From an uncultured Erysipelotrichales bacterium (GTDB taxonomy: Bacteria > Bacillota_I > Bacilli_A > Erysipelotrichales > Coprobacillaceae): 64,000 bases of DNA. Both the position numbers and the translations under genes were made by a program. The DNA lies in assembly GCA_910579135.1 (NCBI GenBank), contig CAJTTM010000008.1, positions 26,433 to 90,432 of the forward strand. The letters run 5' to 3'. The notes below the pieces were generated by a model. It ran no database searches and had not been told where the DNA came from. It worked only from the letters and a program-made list of their open reading frames with translations. Below are positions 24,559 to 33,189 of this stretch, one piece after another (position 1 is the stretch's first letter; each line of letters opens with the position of its first letter).

Positions 24559-25575
24559 ATGATGGCAAAAAGTGCAAAAAATGAATCTAATTATATTGTT
24601 AAAACATTGAATGGAATGGCCTATGGATTCTTTTCGAGTTTAATTATTGGAACGATTTTAAAACAATTAGGAATATTAACACATATAGATGAACTTATAT
24701 TGTGGGGACAAACTGCAAGTTATTTGATGGGGCCAGCTATTGGAGTAGGAATTGCTTATGTATTAGATGCAAAAGGTCTTAATATGATTAGTGCAGTTAT
24801 TGCTGGAACGATAGGAGCAGGAACTTTTCAAACAAGTGAGAGTGTTTCAGTAGGGAATCCTATTTCTGCCTATTTAGCAGTTATTGTTGCGGTAGAACTT
24901 GTCAAACTTATTCAAGAAAAAACACCTTTAGATATTCTTTTGGTACCATTGACATCAGTTTTATCTGCGGGAATTATTACAAGGTTTATTGGACCTTATA
25001 TTACTATGGCTATCCAATGGTTTGGAAATTTAATCAATCAGGGAGTTAATATGCAACCTGTATTGATGGGAATGATTGTTGCGGTATTAATGGGGATGGC
25101 ACTTACCGCTCCTATTTCATCGGCTGCGATTGGAATTATGCTAGGATTAGATGGACTGGCAGCAGGTGCAGCACTTGCAGGATGTTGTGCTCAAATGGTT
25201 GGTCTTGCTATTATGTCTATTGATGATAATGATATTGGAGATGTTATTGCAATTGGTATTGGTACTAGTATGTTACAATTTAAAAATATAGTTCAGCATC
25301 CTCTTATATGGCTTCCCCCAATTATTGCAAGCGTTGTTTCAGGAATTATTTCAACTGCTATTTTTCAAATTAAATGTACGGCTGTTGGATCGGGAATGGG
25401 AACCGCGGGTTTGGTTGGATTGATTGAAGCGGCGTCAGTGATGGGTTCTGGATATTGGATCATTTTAATATTAGTTGATGTGATTTTACCGATGGTAATC
25501 AGTTATGGTATTTATAAGGCCTTTAAAAAGTTAAATTATATTAGAAGTGGAGATATGAAACTCACTAGTTTATAG
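24559..25575 (+). CDS. EIIC-like (PTS_EIIC_2 family) membrane protein
   Basis: 338 residues; ATG 24559 or 24562 after AGGGAGTGAG. Some eight to ten hydrophobic segments rich in Gly and Ala (GFFSSLIIGTILKQLGIL; GPAIGVGIAYVLDAKGL; MGMALTAPISSAAIGIMLGL). The pattern fits the family annotated as PTS sugar-specific EIIC-like proteins that lack EIIA/EIIB partners; none are seen here. It may be a transporter or a toxin-regulator-like membrane protein. It ends in a good terminator. Confidence 0.75.
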   Translation: MMAKSAKNESNYIVKTLNGMAYGFFSSLIIGTILKQLGILTHIDELILWGQTASYLMGPAIGVGIAYVLDAKGLNMISAVIAGTIGAGTFQTSESVSVGNPISAYLAVIVAVELVKLIQEKTPLDILLVPLTSVLSAGIITRFIGPYITMAIQWFGNLINQGVNMQPVLMGMIVAVLMGMALTAPISSAAIGIMLGLDGLAAGAALAGCCAQMVGLAIMSIDDNDIGDVIAIGIGTSMLQFKNIVQHPLIWLPPIIASVVSGIISTAIFQIKCTAVGSGMGTAGLVGLIEAASVMGSGYWIILILVDVILPMVISYGIYKAFKKLNYIRSGDMKLTSL

Positions 25576-25586
25576 TGAGTTTTTTC
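25557..25586 (+). terminator. Rho-independent terminator
   Basis: AACTCACTA / TAGTGAGTT stem with a GTTTA loop followed by T5, overlapping the stop of the EIIC-like gene. Confidence 0.85.
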
Positions 25587-25633
25587 TTTTCTTATGGTTT
25601 AAAAACATATATAATAAATATTGGTGATAAACA

Positions 25634-27094
25634 ATGAAATTAGAAAAATTATTAAAAGAAGTTGAATATGAATTTATACAAGGGTCATTAGGACAAAATG
25701 TTAATCAAATTGACTATGATTCAAGAAATGTGACTAAAGATAGTTTGTTTGTATGTATAAAAGGTTCTCGCGTAGATGGACATCAATTTATTGATCAAGT
25801 TATTGAAAGAGGAGCGAAAACGATTGTTATTGAGGATGATGTCCAATATCGAAAAGGAATAACATATATTAAAGTTAAAGATGCAAGATTAGCGTTAGCT
25901 CTACTTTCATGTGCTTTCTTTGATCATCCTAGTAGAAAATTAACGGTGATAGGTCTAACTGGTACCAAAGGCAAAACAACGACAACTTACATGGTTCAAT
26001 CTATATTAGAACGTGCTGGTAAGAAAGTTGGAATCATAGGAACAATAGGTTCTATGATCAATGGAAAATTAAGACCAACTAAAAATACAACTCCAGAATC
26101 TTTTGAATTACAACGTTTAATGAAAGAAATGGTTGATAATGGTTGTGAATATTGTGTGATGGAAGTATCTTCACAAGGTTTGATGTTGAATCGTGTTGCA
26201 GGTATTCAATTTGATTATGGAGTTTTCACAAACATATCTCCAGATCACATTGGGCCTAATGAACATACATCATTTGAACATTATATGTCATGCAAAAAGA
26301 GATTGTTTCAAATGTGTGAAGTTGGTATCTTTAATAAAGATGATGTACATTATTTAGAAATGATCAAAGATGTAAAATGTCAAATAAAAACATTTAGTAT
26401 TCATAATGATAGTGATTTCAAGGCAAGGAATATTGAATTATATCATCGCTTAGGAGAATTAGGGGTTGCTTTTGATGTTGAGGGAATGTTGAATTCTTCA
26501 TTTGAGGTAAATATCCCAGGAGAATTTAGTGTATATAATTCTTTGGTTGCGATTATGATATGTCATTTCTTAAAAATAGAAAACGCACATATACAAAATG
26601 CTTTAAAACAAGTAAGAGTTAAAGGAAGAGTAGAAATTGTTCCTTATAGTAAAGAATTCACAGTTTTAATTGATTATGCTCATAATGCATTATCATTTCA
26701 AAATATATTAGAAACAATTGCGGCTTATCATCCTCATCGTATACTATGTGTTTATGGAGCAGGAGGAAAGCGTGCTAAATCAAGACGTGTTGAAGTTGGA
26801 AAAATTGTTGCTTCAATGAATGCTTATTCTATTTTGACAGCAGATAATCCTAGAGGAGAAAAAGTTGTTGATATATGTCATGATATTGTTGAAGGATTAG
26901 ATGAACACAAAGGTGAATATATTATCATAGAGGATAGAAAAAAAGCTATTCATTATGCTTTGGATCATGCGACAAAAGGTGATGTTATTTTATGTCTAGG
27001 TAAGGGACATGAAGATTATATGATCTATGATGATAAAACAACTGTTCATTTTAGTGAAAAAGAAATTATAGAACAATATAGGAATCATAATTAA
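25634..27094 (+). CDS. murE: UDP-MurNAc-tripeptide synthetase, MurE
   Basis: 486 residues, normal MurE length. The N-terminal domain (YDSRNVTKDSLFVCIKG) binds the UDP-sugar. The ATP loop is GTKGKTTTT (~residues 112-120), and the central domain has TTPESFELQRLM and VMEVSSQGL. The C-terminal domain has ADNPRGE: the DNPR motif is that of meso-diaminopimelate-adding enzymes, so mDAP peptidoglycan is predicted. The enzyme adds the third amino acid to UDP-MurNAc-Ala-Glu in the cytoplasm. A nearby aspartokinase gene fits a DAP pathway. Confidence 0.93.
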   Translation: MKLEKLLKEVEYEFIQGSLGQNVNQIDYDSRNVTKDSLFVCIKGSRVDGHQFIDQVIERGAKTIVIEDDVQYRKGITYIKVKDARLALALLSCAFFDHPSRKLTVIGLTGTKGKTTTTYMVQSILERAGKKVGIIGTIGSMINGKLRPTKNTTPESFELQRLMKEMVDNGCEYCVMEVSSQGLMLNRVAGIQFDYGVFTNISPDHIGPNEHTSFEHYMSCKKRLFQMCEVGIFNKDDVHYLEMIKDVKCQIKTFSIHNDSDFKARNIELYHRLGELGVAFDVEGMLNSSFEVNIPGEFSVYNSLVAIMICHFLKIENAHIQNALKQVRVKGRVEIVPYSKEFTVLIDYAHNALSFQNILETIAAYHPHRILCVYGAGGKRAKSRRVEVGKIVASMNAYSILTADNPRGEKVVDICHDIVEGLDEHKGEYIIIEDRKKAIHYALDHATKGDVILCLGKGHEDYMIYDDKTTVHFSEKEIIEQYRNHN

Positions 27095-27128
27095 GGCTTT
27101 TCAAGCATATAGTATCTTGGTGATACAT

Positions 27129-28523
27129 ATGCGAAAAGTCTTTTTTACTTCATTGTTTTTTATTTTTATTTTGGCAATATATTGTTATGTTTCCAGACCG
27201 CATTTGGATTTTATCGATGATGATATTCACATCACATTAAATGAGAAAACAACACCTTACGAATATATCAAAGAATATCATCATCTTACAAAGAAACAAG
27301 TCAAAATTAAAGATAATGTAAATACTCATAAATGTGGACAATACACGATAGAATATCAATATGAACAAAAAACTCAAAAATTAAAAGTCTTTGTAGAGGA
27401 TACTCTGCCTCCTGAATTTGAAGTTCGAAACAAAAAAATATTTATTAATGAAACAATTGAGCCTAAAGATTTAGTTTCTCATATAAAAGATGATACTAAA
27501 ACAACAGTATATTTTTATGAAAATTATATATTCAATCAAGAAAAAACATATACAGTTGAAGTTGTAGTAGAAGATGAATATGCGAATAAAACTAAGAAAA
27601 AAGCTTATGTTCTAGTTGAAAAGAAAGATATTGAAGCACCAACTTTAGAAGGACTTACACCCCTTGAAATCAATAAAGGACAAAATATTGATTTATCTAA
27701 AGGGGTTATAAAAAAAGATGATCATGATGATAATCCTAAATTGATTATTGATGATTCTAAATTGAATATTGATGAAGTTGGAGAATATACTGTTCTTTAT
27801 ACAGTTAAAGATCAAAGTGGAAATCAAACAACATATTCTAGAAAAATAACAGTAAAAAGTCCTTATGATAACAAAGAAGCAAAAGCTGATGGAATCAAGA
27901 CGTGTTATTTAACTTTTGATGATGGACCTTCTTATAATACACCTAAAGTATTAGAAATACTTGATCGATATCATATAAAAGCGACTTTCTTTATTACAGG
28001 AACACATAGTGATAGTTATCAATATATGAAAACGATTGCTAAAAAAGGACATACAATTGGACTTCACACATATAGTCATGATTATGAAGAGATTTATACA
28101 TCACTAGCTGCTTATATGAAAGATTTAAAAAAGGTTCAAGATTTAGTCAAACGGCAAACAGGAATAGAAAGTCATTTTATGAGATTTCCTGGAGGTTCTA
28201 GTAATCTTGTATCAAAAAAATATAATGTCGGTATTATGAAAAGATTAACCAAAAAAGTGATAGATGAGGGCTATCAATATTATGATTGGACTTGTGTTAA
28301 TGGAGATGGAGAAAATATAAAAACTGTTGATGGTTTAATAAAAAAAGCAAAGGAAGAGACAGGGGATTTAGAAGATATTATGTTCTTGATGCATGATGGT
28401 AGCAGTAATGGAGCAACAGTTAAAGCATTACCAACAATTATAGAGTTTTTAAAGGATAAAGGTTATCAATTTAAGGTTATAGATGAAACCGCACCAACAT
28501 TTCATCATAGTGTACAAAACTAA
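27129..28523 (+). CDS. Membrane-anchored polysaccharide deacetylase with Ig-like domains
   Basis: 464 residues; ATG 27129 after TTGGTGAT. One N-terminal membrane helix (VFFTSLFFIFILAIYCYV). Residues ~30-245 form beta-rich Ig-like domains (DTLPPEFEV; DIEAPTLEGL; EYTVLYTVKDQSGNQTTYS). The C-terminal NodB domain has all its motifs: YLTFDDGPSYNTP (catalytic Asp and metal Asp), GLHTYSHDY (metal His), MRFPGGSSN and LMHDGS. It likely deacetylates GlcNAc or MurNAc in the cell wall outside the membrane, a lysozyme-resistance function (family knowledge). Directly follows murE. Confidence 0.9.
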   Translation: MRKVFFTSLFFIFILAIYCYVSRPHLDFIDDDIHITLNEKTTPYEYIKEYHHLTKKQVKIKDNVNTHKCGQYTIEYQYEQKTQKLKVFVEDTLPPEFEVRNKKIFINETIEPKDLVSHIKDDTKTTVYFYENYIFNQEKTYTVEVVVEDEYANKTKKKAYVLVEKKDIEAPTLEGLTPLEINKGQNIDLSKGVIKKDDHDDNPKLIIDDSKLNIDEVGEYTVLYTVKDQSGNQTTYSRKITVKSPYDNKEAKADGIKTCYLTFDDGPSYNTPKVLEILDRYHIKATFFITGTHSDSYQYMKTIAKKGHTIGLHTYSHDYEEIYTSLAAYMKDLKKVQDLVKRQTGIESHFMRFPGGSSNLVSKKYNVGIMKRLTKKVIDEGYQYYDWTCVNGDGENIKTVDGLIKKAKEETGDLEDIMFLMHDGSSNGATVKALPTIIEFLKDKGYQFKVIDETAPTFHHSVQN

Positions 28524-29009
28524 TTAAAAATAGTTTATATATAACTGCCTATACATTTATGAAGAATAAAGATGATGTGTTGGGAATTGTTAGTCAATCC
28601 ATCTTTATTATTTAAAAAAGTATCAAAAAGGAAATATAAAGAGGAAGAAGAAATTATTATATATACTAAAGAATATGAAAAATGTGACTCTTGAAAATAT
28701 GACTATCAATAATGATAAGCTTGTTATTGGGTTGGGTGCACCTTATCAAGATATCAATAATACTTTAGTTAATAGTTATTATATTGATGATAAAGAATAT
28801 AGCTGCAAGAGCGATATGTCAGTTAATACTGATAGCCAACAACTTCATCAAATTATTGAAATTCCTTATAAGGCTAATGATTAATATTGTTTGAAACTTA
28901 ATTATCATAAAAATTATCAAGTTAATCGTGAGATTTTGAAAAAAATGTTGATTAATTCATAAGTTTATTGTACTCTTAATAATACGAAAAGATAAAGGGG
29001 GAGTTTGTT
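28524..29009. other. Gene-poor interval with a possible decayed ORF
   Basis: A 486-bp stretch between the deacetylase and aspartokinase genes. A 69-codon frame at 28675-28884 has no ribosome site, starts inside what looks like a continuing upstream reading, and matches no known family; it may be the remains of a cell-surface or transport gene. No lysine (L-box) riboswitch or T-box was recognised before aspartokinase. Confidence 0.5.
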
Positions 29010-30332
29010 ATGGAGACAATAAAGGTAGTTAAGTTTGGTGGATCCTCATTAGCTGATGCAAAGCAATTTCATAAAGTATACGATATCATTAAATCGGATG
29101 ATACAAGAAGATATGTTGTGCCAAGTGCACCAGGGAAAAGATTTAAAGATGATACAAAAGTTACAGATTTATTATATAAGGCATACAGTGCTAAAACAGA
29201 ATTAGAGTTTAATGCAACTTTTTCTGAAATTAAAGCACGTTATCAAGAAATTATAGATGGATTAAATTTAGATGTTTCTTTAGAAGATGAATTTAAAGTC
29301 ATTGAACAAGATTTTAAAAAAGGTATAGGAGAAGACTATGCTGCAAGTCGTGGTGAATATTTAAACGGGATATTACTTGCAAATTATTTGGGTTTTGAAT
29401 TTATTGATGCAAAAGACGTTATTTTTATAGATGAGTATGGAAATTATGATGTTGAATTAACTGATAAAGCATTATCAAAAGCTTTAAAGAAAACAAATTA
29501 TGCAGTTATTCCAGGATTCTATGGTTCGTTAAATGATAAAAGCAAACAAATTAAAGCTTTTTCAAGGGGAGGTTCAGATGTCACAGGAGCTATTGTCTCT
29601 AAAAATGCTCATGCCTCAGTTTACGAAAATTGGACAGATGTATCTGGATTTTTGATTGCCGATCCAAGAGTTGTAAAAAATCCTGCCATTATTGAAACAA
29701 TTACATATAAAGAATTAAGAGAATTATCTTATATGGGAGCAAGTGTATTACATGAAAATTCAGTTTTCCCAGTAAGAAAGGAAGGAATTCCAATCAATAT
29801 CAAAAATACCAATCATCCAGATGATCCAGGAACTTTGATTGTGGAAAGTACATGTCATAAACCAACACATGTTATTACTGGTATTGCAGGTAGAAAAGGT
29901 TTTGCGACTGTCATGATAGAAAAGGATATGATGAATTCTGAAATTGGATTCTGTAGAAAGGTTTTACAAGTTTTTGAAGATGAAAAGCTTTCATTTGAAC
30001 ATATGCCTTCAGGTATTGATACAATGACAATTGTTATTAGTACAGATGACTTTATTGAAAAAGAACAAAAGATTATTTCAACTTTACATCGTGCAGTACA
30101 ACCTGATTCTATTATTTTAGAATCTGATCTTGCTTTAATTGCGGTTGTTGGTAGAGGAATGAAAGCAAGCAGAGGGGTTGCAGCTAGAGTATTTAATGCT
30201 CTTGCGAAAAAGAATATTAATATTAAAATGATAGATCAAGGATCAAGTGAGTTGAATATTATTATTGGTGTTAGAAATTGTTATTTTGAAGCAGCTATTA
30301 AAGCGATTTATAATGAATTTATAGATGATTAG
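29010..30332 (+). CDS. Aspartokinase
   Basis: 440 residues, ATG 29010 after GGGGGAG. The amino-acid-kinase domain starts with VVKFGGSSLADAKQF, contains SRGGSDVTGAI (Asp-binding) and ENWTDVSGF, and is followed by two ACT domains (ITGIAGRKGFATVMIEKDM; IAVVGRGMKASRGVAARVF) that normally bind Lys or Thr for feedback control. It phosphorylates L-aspartate, the first step to diaminopimelate, Lys, Met and Thr. Monofunctional (no homoserine dehydrogenase part). Confidence 0.93.
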   Translation: METIKVVKFGGSSLADAKQFHKVYDIIKSDDTRRYVVPSAPGKRFKDDTKVTDLLYKAYSAKTELEFNATFSEIKARYQEIIDGLNLDVSLEDEFKVIEQDFKKGIGEDYAASRGEYLNGILLANYLGFEFIDAKDVIFIDEYGNYDVELTDKALSKALKKTNYAVIPGFYGSLNDKSKQIKAFSRGGSDVTGAIVSKNAHASVYENWTDVSGFLIADPRVVKNPAIIETITYKELRELSYMGASVLHENSVFPVRKEGIPINIKNTNHPDDPGTLIVESTCHKPTHVITGIAGRKGFATVMIEKDMMNSEIGFCRKVLQVFEDEKLSFEHMPSGIDTMTIVISTDDFIEKEQKIISTLHRAVQPDSIILESDLALIAVVGRGMKASRGVAARVFNALAKKNINIKMIDQGSSELNIIIGVRNCYFEAAIKAIYNEFIDD

Positions 30333-30360
30333 CTATTAACGTAAGTTGATGGCTTTTTAA
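30329..30360 (+). terminator. Rho-independent terminator
   Basis: AGCTAT / ATGGCT stem (one G-U) right after the aspartokinase stop, then T5. Confidence 0.55.
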
Positions 30361-30451
30361 TTTTCAAAATATGAAAATATAAAACAGGATATATTATGTT
30401 ATGTTATGATAATGAGGGGAAATATTATAAATAACTTTGGAGGAATTCATT

Positions 30452-31396
30452 ATGATAAAAAAAGGGGTCATATGTTGTCTTGTCGCTTTGCTTTTAAGTG
30501 GCTGTATATATAATCAAAAAGAAAGCAATAAACAAGAAAAACCAATTGATACATCAGTTGCATCAGGATACTATCTTTCTTTAGGAAAGTTAAAGAAAGA
30601 TGTTGTTATCAAAGAAAAGTATAGAGATGAAAATAATATGACTATTTCTAATCATAAAATTGTATTTCCTCAAAGTCATATTCAAAGTGTGTGTATGTCT
30701 AATGATGTTAAAGAGGAACAATTTGTAGAAGTGACTCAAGATGATATAGAGGAATTATATAATATTGTAGAAAATACAGAAGTATTAGAAGATATTGCTG
30801 TTAAGGAAAAAGAAAAGATAAGTGAAGATTTTATTGGAATAGAAACAAATTTGGTTTGTCTAACTCAAAAAGGAGAATATAAGATTATTCATTTTAAAAC
30901 GATAGGAGCTGATTATCATCTTGTTAGAATAGGTATAGATGATCAGGAAGGGTTTTCTAAATATGAAGAAATTGATGGTCATGCAGAGGCAGGATCTAAT
31001 AAATTTGTATGTGTTTATTCAAGTGATTTGACAGATTTATTAAAAAAATGGATTGGTTGGGAAGAAGTTACAAATAATGATTTTTTAGATATTCAAGAAA
31101 TTTCGGTCTTACATCAAGATCAAAAAATTTCTGCGCTTGATCAATTGGATACAGAAGAAATTAAACTTATTTTAGAAAAAGCCATTCAAGTTTATGGTGA
31201 AATGCATGATACAAAATATTATTTGAAATGTAAAATGAGTAATGAAAAATATATACAATTAGGAATTTCTAGTGATGGTTTTATTGCGACTGAAGGAAAT
31301 CTTTATAAGATTGAAGACCAAGAAGATGTTAAAAAACTTATAGAAATGATTAATGGTGTTAATAAATTATCAAAAGATAAAAGCCCTAAAAGTTGA
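30452..31396 (+). CDS. Lipoprotein of unknown function
   Basis: 314 residues; ATG 30452 after GGAGG. Signal peptide ending in the lipobox LLSGC, so the mature protein is lipid-anchored outside the membrane. The remainder is charged and mixed alpha/beta, with no recognised catalytic motif. The start at 30437 is rejected because it lies upstream of the ribosome site. It ends in a strong terminator. Function unknown. Confidence 0.7.
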   Translation: MIKKGVICCLVALLLSGCIYNQKESNKQEKPIDTSVASGYYLSLGKLKKDVVIKEKYRDENNMTISNHKIVFPQSHIQSVCMSNDVKEEQFVEVTQDDIEELYNIVENTEVLEDIAVKEKEKISEDFIGIETNLVCLTQKGEYKIIHFKTIGADYHLVRIGIDDQEGFSKYEEIDGHAEAGSNKFVCVYSSDLTDLLKKWIGWEEVTNNDFLDIQEISVLHQDQKISALDQLDTEEIKLILEKAIQVYGEMHDTKYYLKCKMSNEKYIQLGISSDGFIATEGNLYKIEDQEDVKKLIEMINGVNKLSKDKSPKS

Positions 31397-31419
31397 TTTT
31401 TGCTAGAGGGCTTTTTATA
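31379..31419 (+). terminator. Rho-independent terminator
   Basis: AAAAGCCCT at the end of the lipoprotein gene pairs with AGAGGGCTTTTT across a ~20-nt loop. Confidence 0.75.
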
Positions 31420-31437
31420 ATATACCAGGAGGTAACA

Positions 31438-32244
31438 ATGAAAATTATTGATCAATTAAAAGAAGGAAAATTTACATGTAGTGAAGAGGAAGTTGTTCAT
31501 TATTTATTAGAACATCAAGATGAATTATTTGATTTAACAATTAATGAATTGGCCTCTTTAACTTATACATCAAATGCGACTGTTATTAGAGTTTGTCATA
31601 AATTAGGGTTTAGTGGTTATAAAACAATGAAAATTGCTTTATTAAATGAAATAGAAGCGAATAAATATATTTCTAAAGATGTTGATTATAGCATTCCTTT
31701 TCACAAACAAGAAACAAGTGAAATGATTGTTCAAAATATTTATTCTTTATATCGTGATAGCATATCGCTTATTCATTCAGAACTTGATATTGATACACTT
31801 GAAAAAATAGTTCGATGTTTTGTGTCTTCTAAAAGAATTTTTATTTTTGGTATAGGAGATGCTAAAATAACAGCCATGAACTTTATTAATAAGTTAATTA
31901 AAATTAATTATTTTCCTATACTTGCAACTGAGCACAATGAAGAATTACATATTGTAAAAAATCTTACATCAGATGACTGTGCTTTTTTTATTAGTTATAG
32001 TGGAAATTATATGAGTTATAATGAATGTACCCAAATATTAAATCAAAATAACGTTCCTATTATTACCTTGACAGCTAATGGGAATGGATATCTTGTGAAA
32101 AGAAGCCAATATTGTTTATGCATTCCAAATTGTGAGAAAGATAATAAGATTGCGACTTTCTATTCACAACATGCTTTTATATATATTTTGAGTATTATTT
32201 ATTCTTTAATATATAAATATGATACTGAACAAAAAGTTCTATGA
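31438..32244 (+). CDS. RpiR-family transcriptional regulator (HTH + SIS)
   Basis: 268 residues; ATG 31438 after AGGAGG. The N-terminal HTH_6 domain has LASLTYTSNATVIRVCHKLG (~40-60). The C-terminal SIS domain (~110-240) has FIFGIGDAKITAMNFINK and CAFFISYSGNYM, a sugar-phosphate-binding fold. Such proteins control sugar-catabolic operons in response to phosphosugars. The following HAD phosphatase may be its target or partner (inference). An earlier in-frame start at 31393 lies in the preceding terminator and is rejected. Confidence 0.88.
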   Translation: MKIIDQLKEGKFTCSEEEVVHYLLEHQDELFDLTINELASLTYTSNATVIRVCHKLGFSGYKTMKIALLNEIEANKYISKDVDYSIPFHKQETSEMIVQNIYSLYRDSISLIHSELDIDTLEKIVRCFVSSKRIFIFGIGDAKITAMNFINKLIKINYFPILATEHNEELHIVKNLTSDDCAFFISYSGNYMSYNECTQILNQNNVPIITLTANGNGYLVKRSQYCLCIPNCEKDNKIATFYSQHAFIYILSIIYSLIYKYDTEQKVL

Positions 32245-32347
32245 TAATTATGATTTAGAAAATATAATGAACTTTATTTTTTGGGTATAAAAGAAATGTA
32301 GAGATTATTCGTTTTTTTATGTTATAACAATTTAAGGAGGAATAAAA

Positions 32348-33085
32348 ATGAGAGAAGGACTTGCGAGTGATATTGATGGAACTTTATGCTTTCCAGATTT
32401 AAAGAAAATGGACTTAGAAGCCATTCAAGAATTTCAAAAAGAAGGATATTTATTTGGTTTATGTAGTGGTAGGTCTCAAAGGGGTGTATTAGATTTGTTT
32501 CCGAAAAATATTTCACCTGATTTTTATATTGCTGCAACTGGATCAATTATCTATAACAAAAATAAAGAAATTATATATGAAAAGACAATTGATTTTAAGA
32601 CTGTAGAAAAACTATATCAGTCATATAAAAATCAATCAATTATAGTGTTTGTGACAGATAGTGATTATATATATAAAACAGATTTTGAAGGTTTTGAAGA
32701 TTTTGATAGAGAAGAAGTTAAAGTTACCAAAGATTTAAATGAAATAAAAAATCATAAATTTTATGGTGTTTCATTGGTTTTGGAGTCAGAAGAAATAGCT
32801 AGTCAATTATGTCAAGAATTGAATAAATTATTTCAAGGTATCAAAGGATTTCAAAATAGGGATTCAATAGATATAGTTCATATAGAATGTTCTAAGGGGA
32901 AAGCGATTTTAAAGATAAAAGAACTCTTTCATATTGAAAAAATAAGTGCTATTGGTGATTCTTTTAATGATATTTCTATGTTAAAAGCAGCAGATCAGTC
33001 ATTTACCTTTCATAATGCTTTAATAGAGGCAGATATACGAGTGGATAGTGTAGCAAATGCAATTCATACAATAATGAAAAAATAA
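32348..33085 (+). CDS. HAD-superfamily (Cof-type) phosphatase
   Basis: 245 residues, ATG 32348 after AAGGAGG. Motif I is SDIDGTLCF (nucleophile Asp), motif II is LCSGRS, and motif IV is AIGDSFNDISML with the metal-binding Asp residues. This is the Cof/YidA-like (C2B cap) architecture that acts on small phosphorylated metabolites. Substrate unknown; likely a sugar phosphate given the RpiR neighbour. It ends in a terminator that is followed within a few bases by the copper-operon promoter. Confidence 0.88.
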   Translation: MREGLASDIDGTLCFPDLKKMDLEAIQEFQKEGYLFGLCSGRSQRGVLDLFPKNISPDFYIAATGSIIYNKNKEIIYEKTIDFKTVEKLYQSYKNQSIIVFVTDSDYIYKTDFEGFEDFDREEVKVTKDLNEIKNHKFYGVSLVLESEEIASQLCQELNKLFQGIKGFQNRDSIDIVHIECSKGKAILKIKELFHIEKISAIGDSFNDISMLKAADQSFTFHNALIEADIRVDSVANAIHTIMKK

Positions 33086-33115
33086 CATTTATGAAAATAG
33101 ATGTTATTTTTTTTG
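33082..33115 (+). terminator. Rho-independent terminator
   Basis: AATAACAT / ATGTTATT stem followed by T8, directly after the HAD gene; the T run merges into the -35 of the copA promoter. Confidence 0.8.
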
Positions 33116-33140
33116 ACAATAATAAAAATAGGTGTATAAT
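33113..33140 (+). promoter_or_regulatory. copA promoter
   Basis: Consensus TTGACA (33113-33118), 16-bp spacer and TATAAT (33135-33140), followed at once by the CsoR-like operator. Confidence 0.85.
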
Positions 33141-33146
33141 GATAAT

Positions 33147-33173
33147 ATACTCCATACCGGTAGGGAGGGGTAT
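33147..33173. promoter_or_regulatory. CsoR-type copper operator
   Basis: An imperfect palindrome: ATACTCC (33147-33153) and GGAGGGGTAT (33164-33173) flank TACCGGTA. G/C runs inside an A/T palindrome are the hallmark of CsoR/RcnR operators, and a csoR gene lies at the end of this operon. It spans the transcription start region, so binding would block initiation until Cu(I) releases CsoR. Confidence 0.75.
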
Positions 33174-33189
33174 ATGAGGAGGTGTTTTT

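Noticed and set aside
28885..29009. Lysine riboswitch before aspartokinase
   Set aside because: The interval is too short and lacks the conserved L-box core segments.
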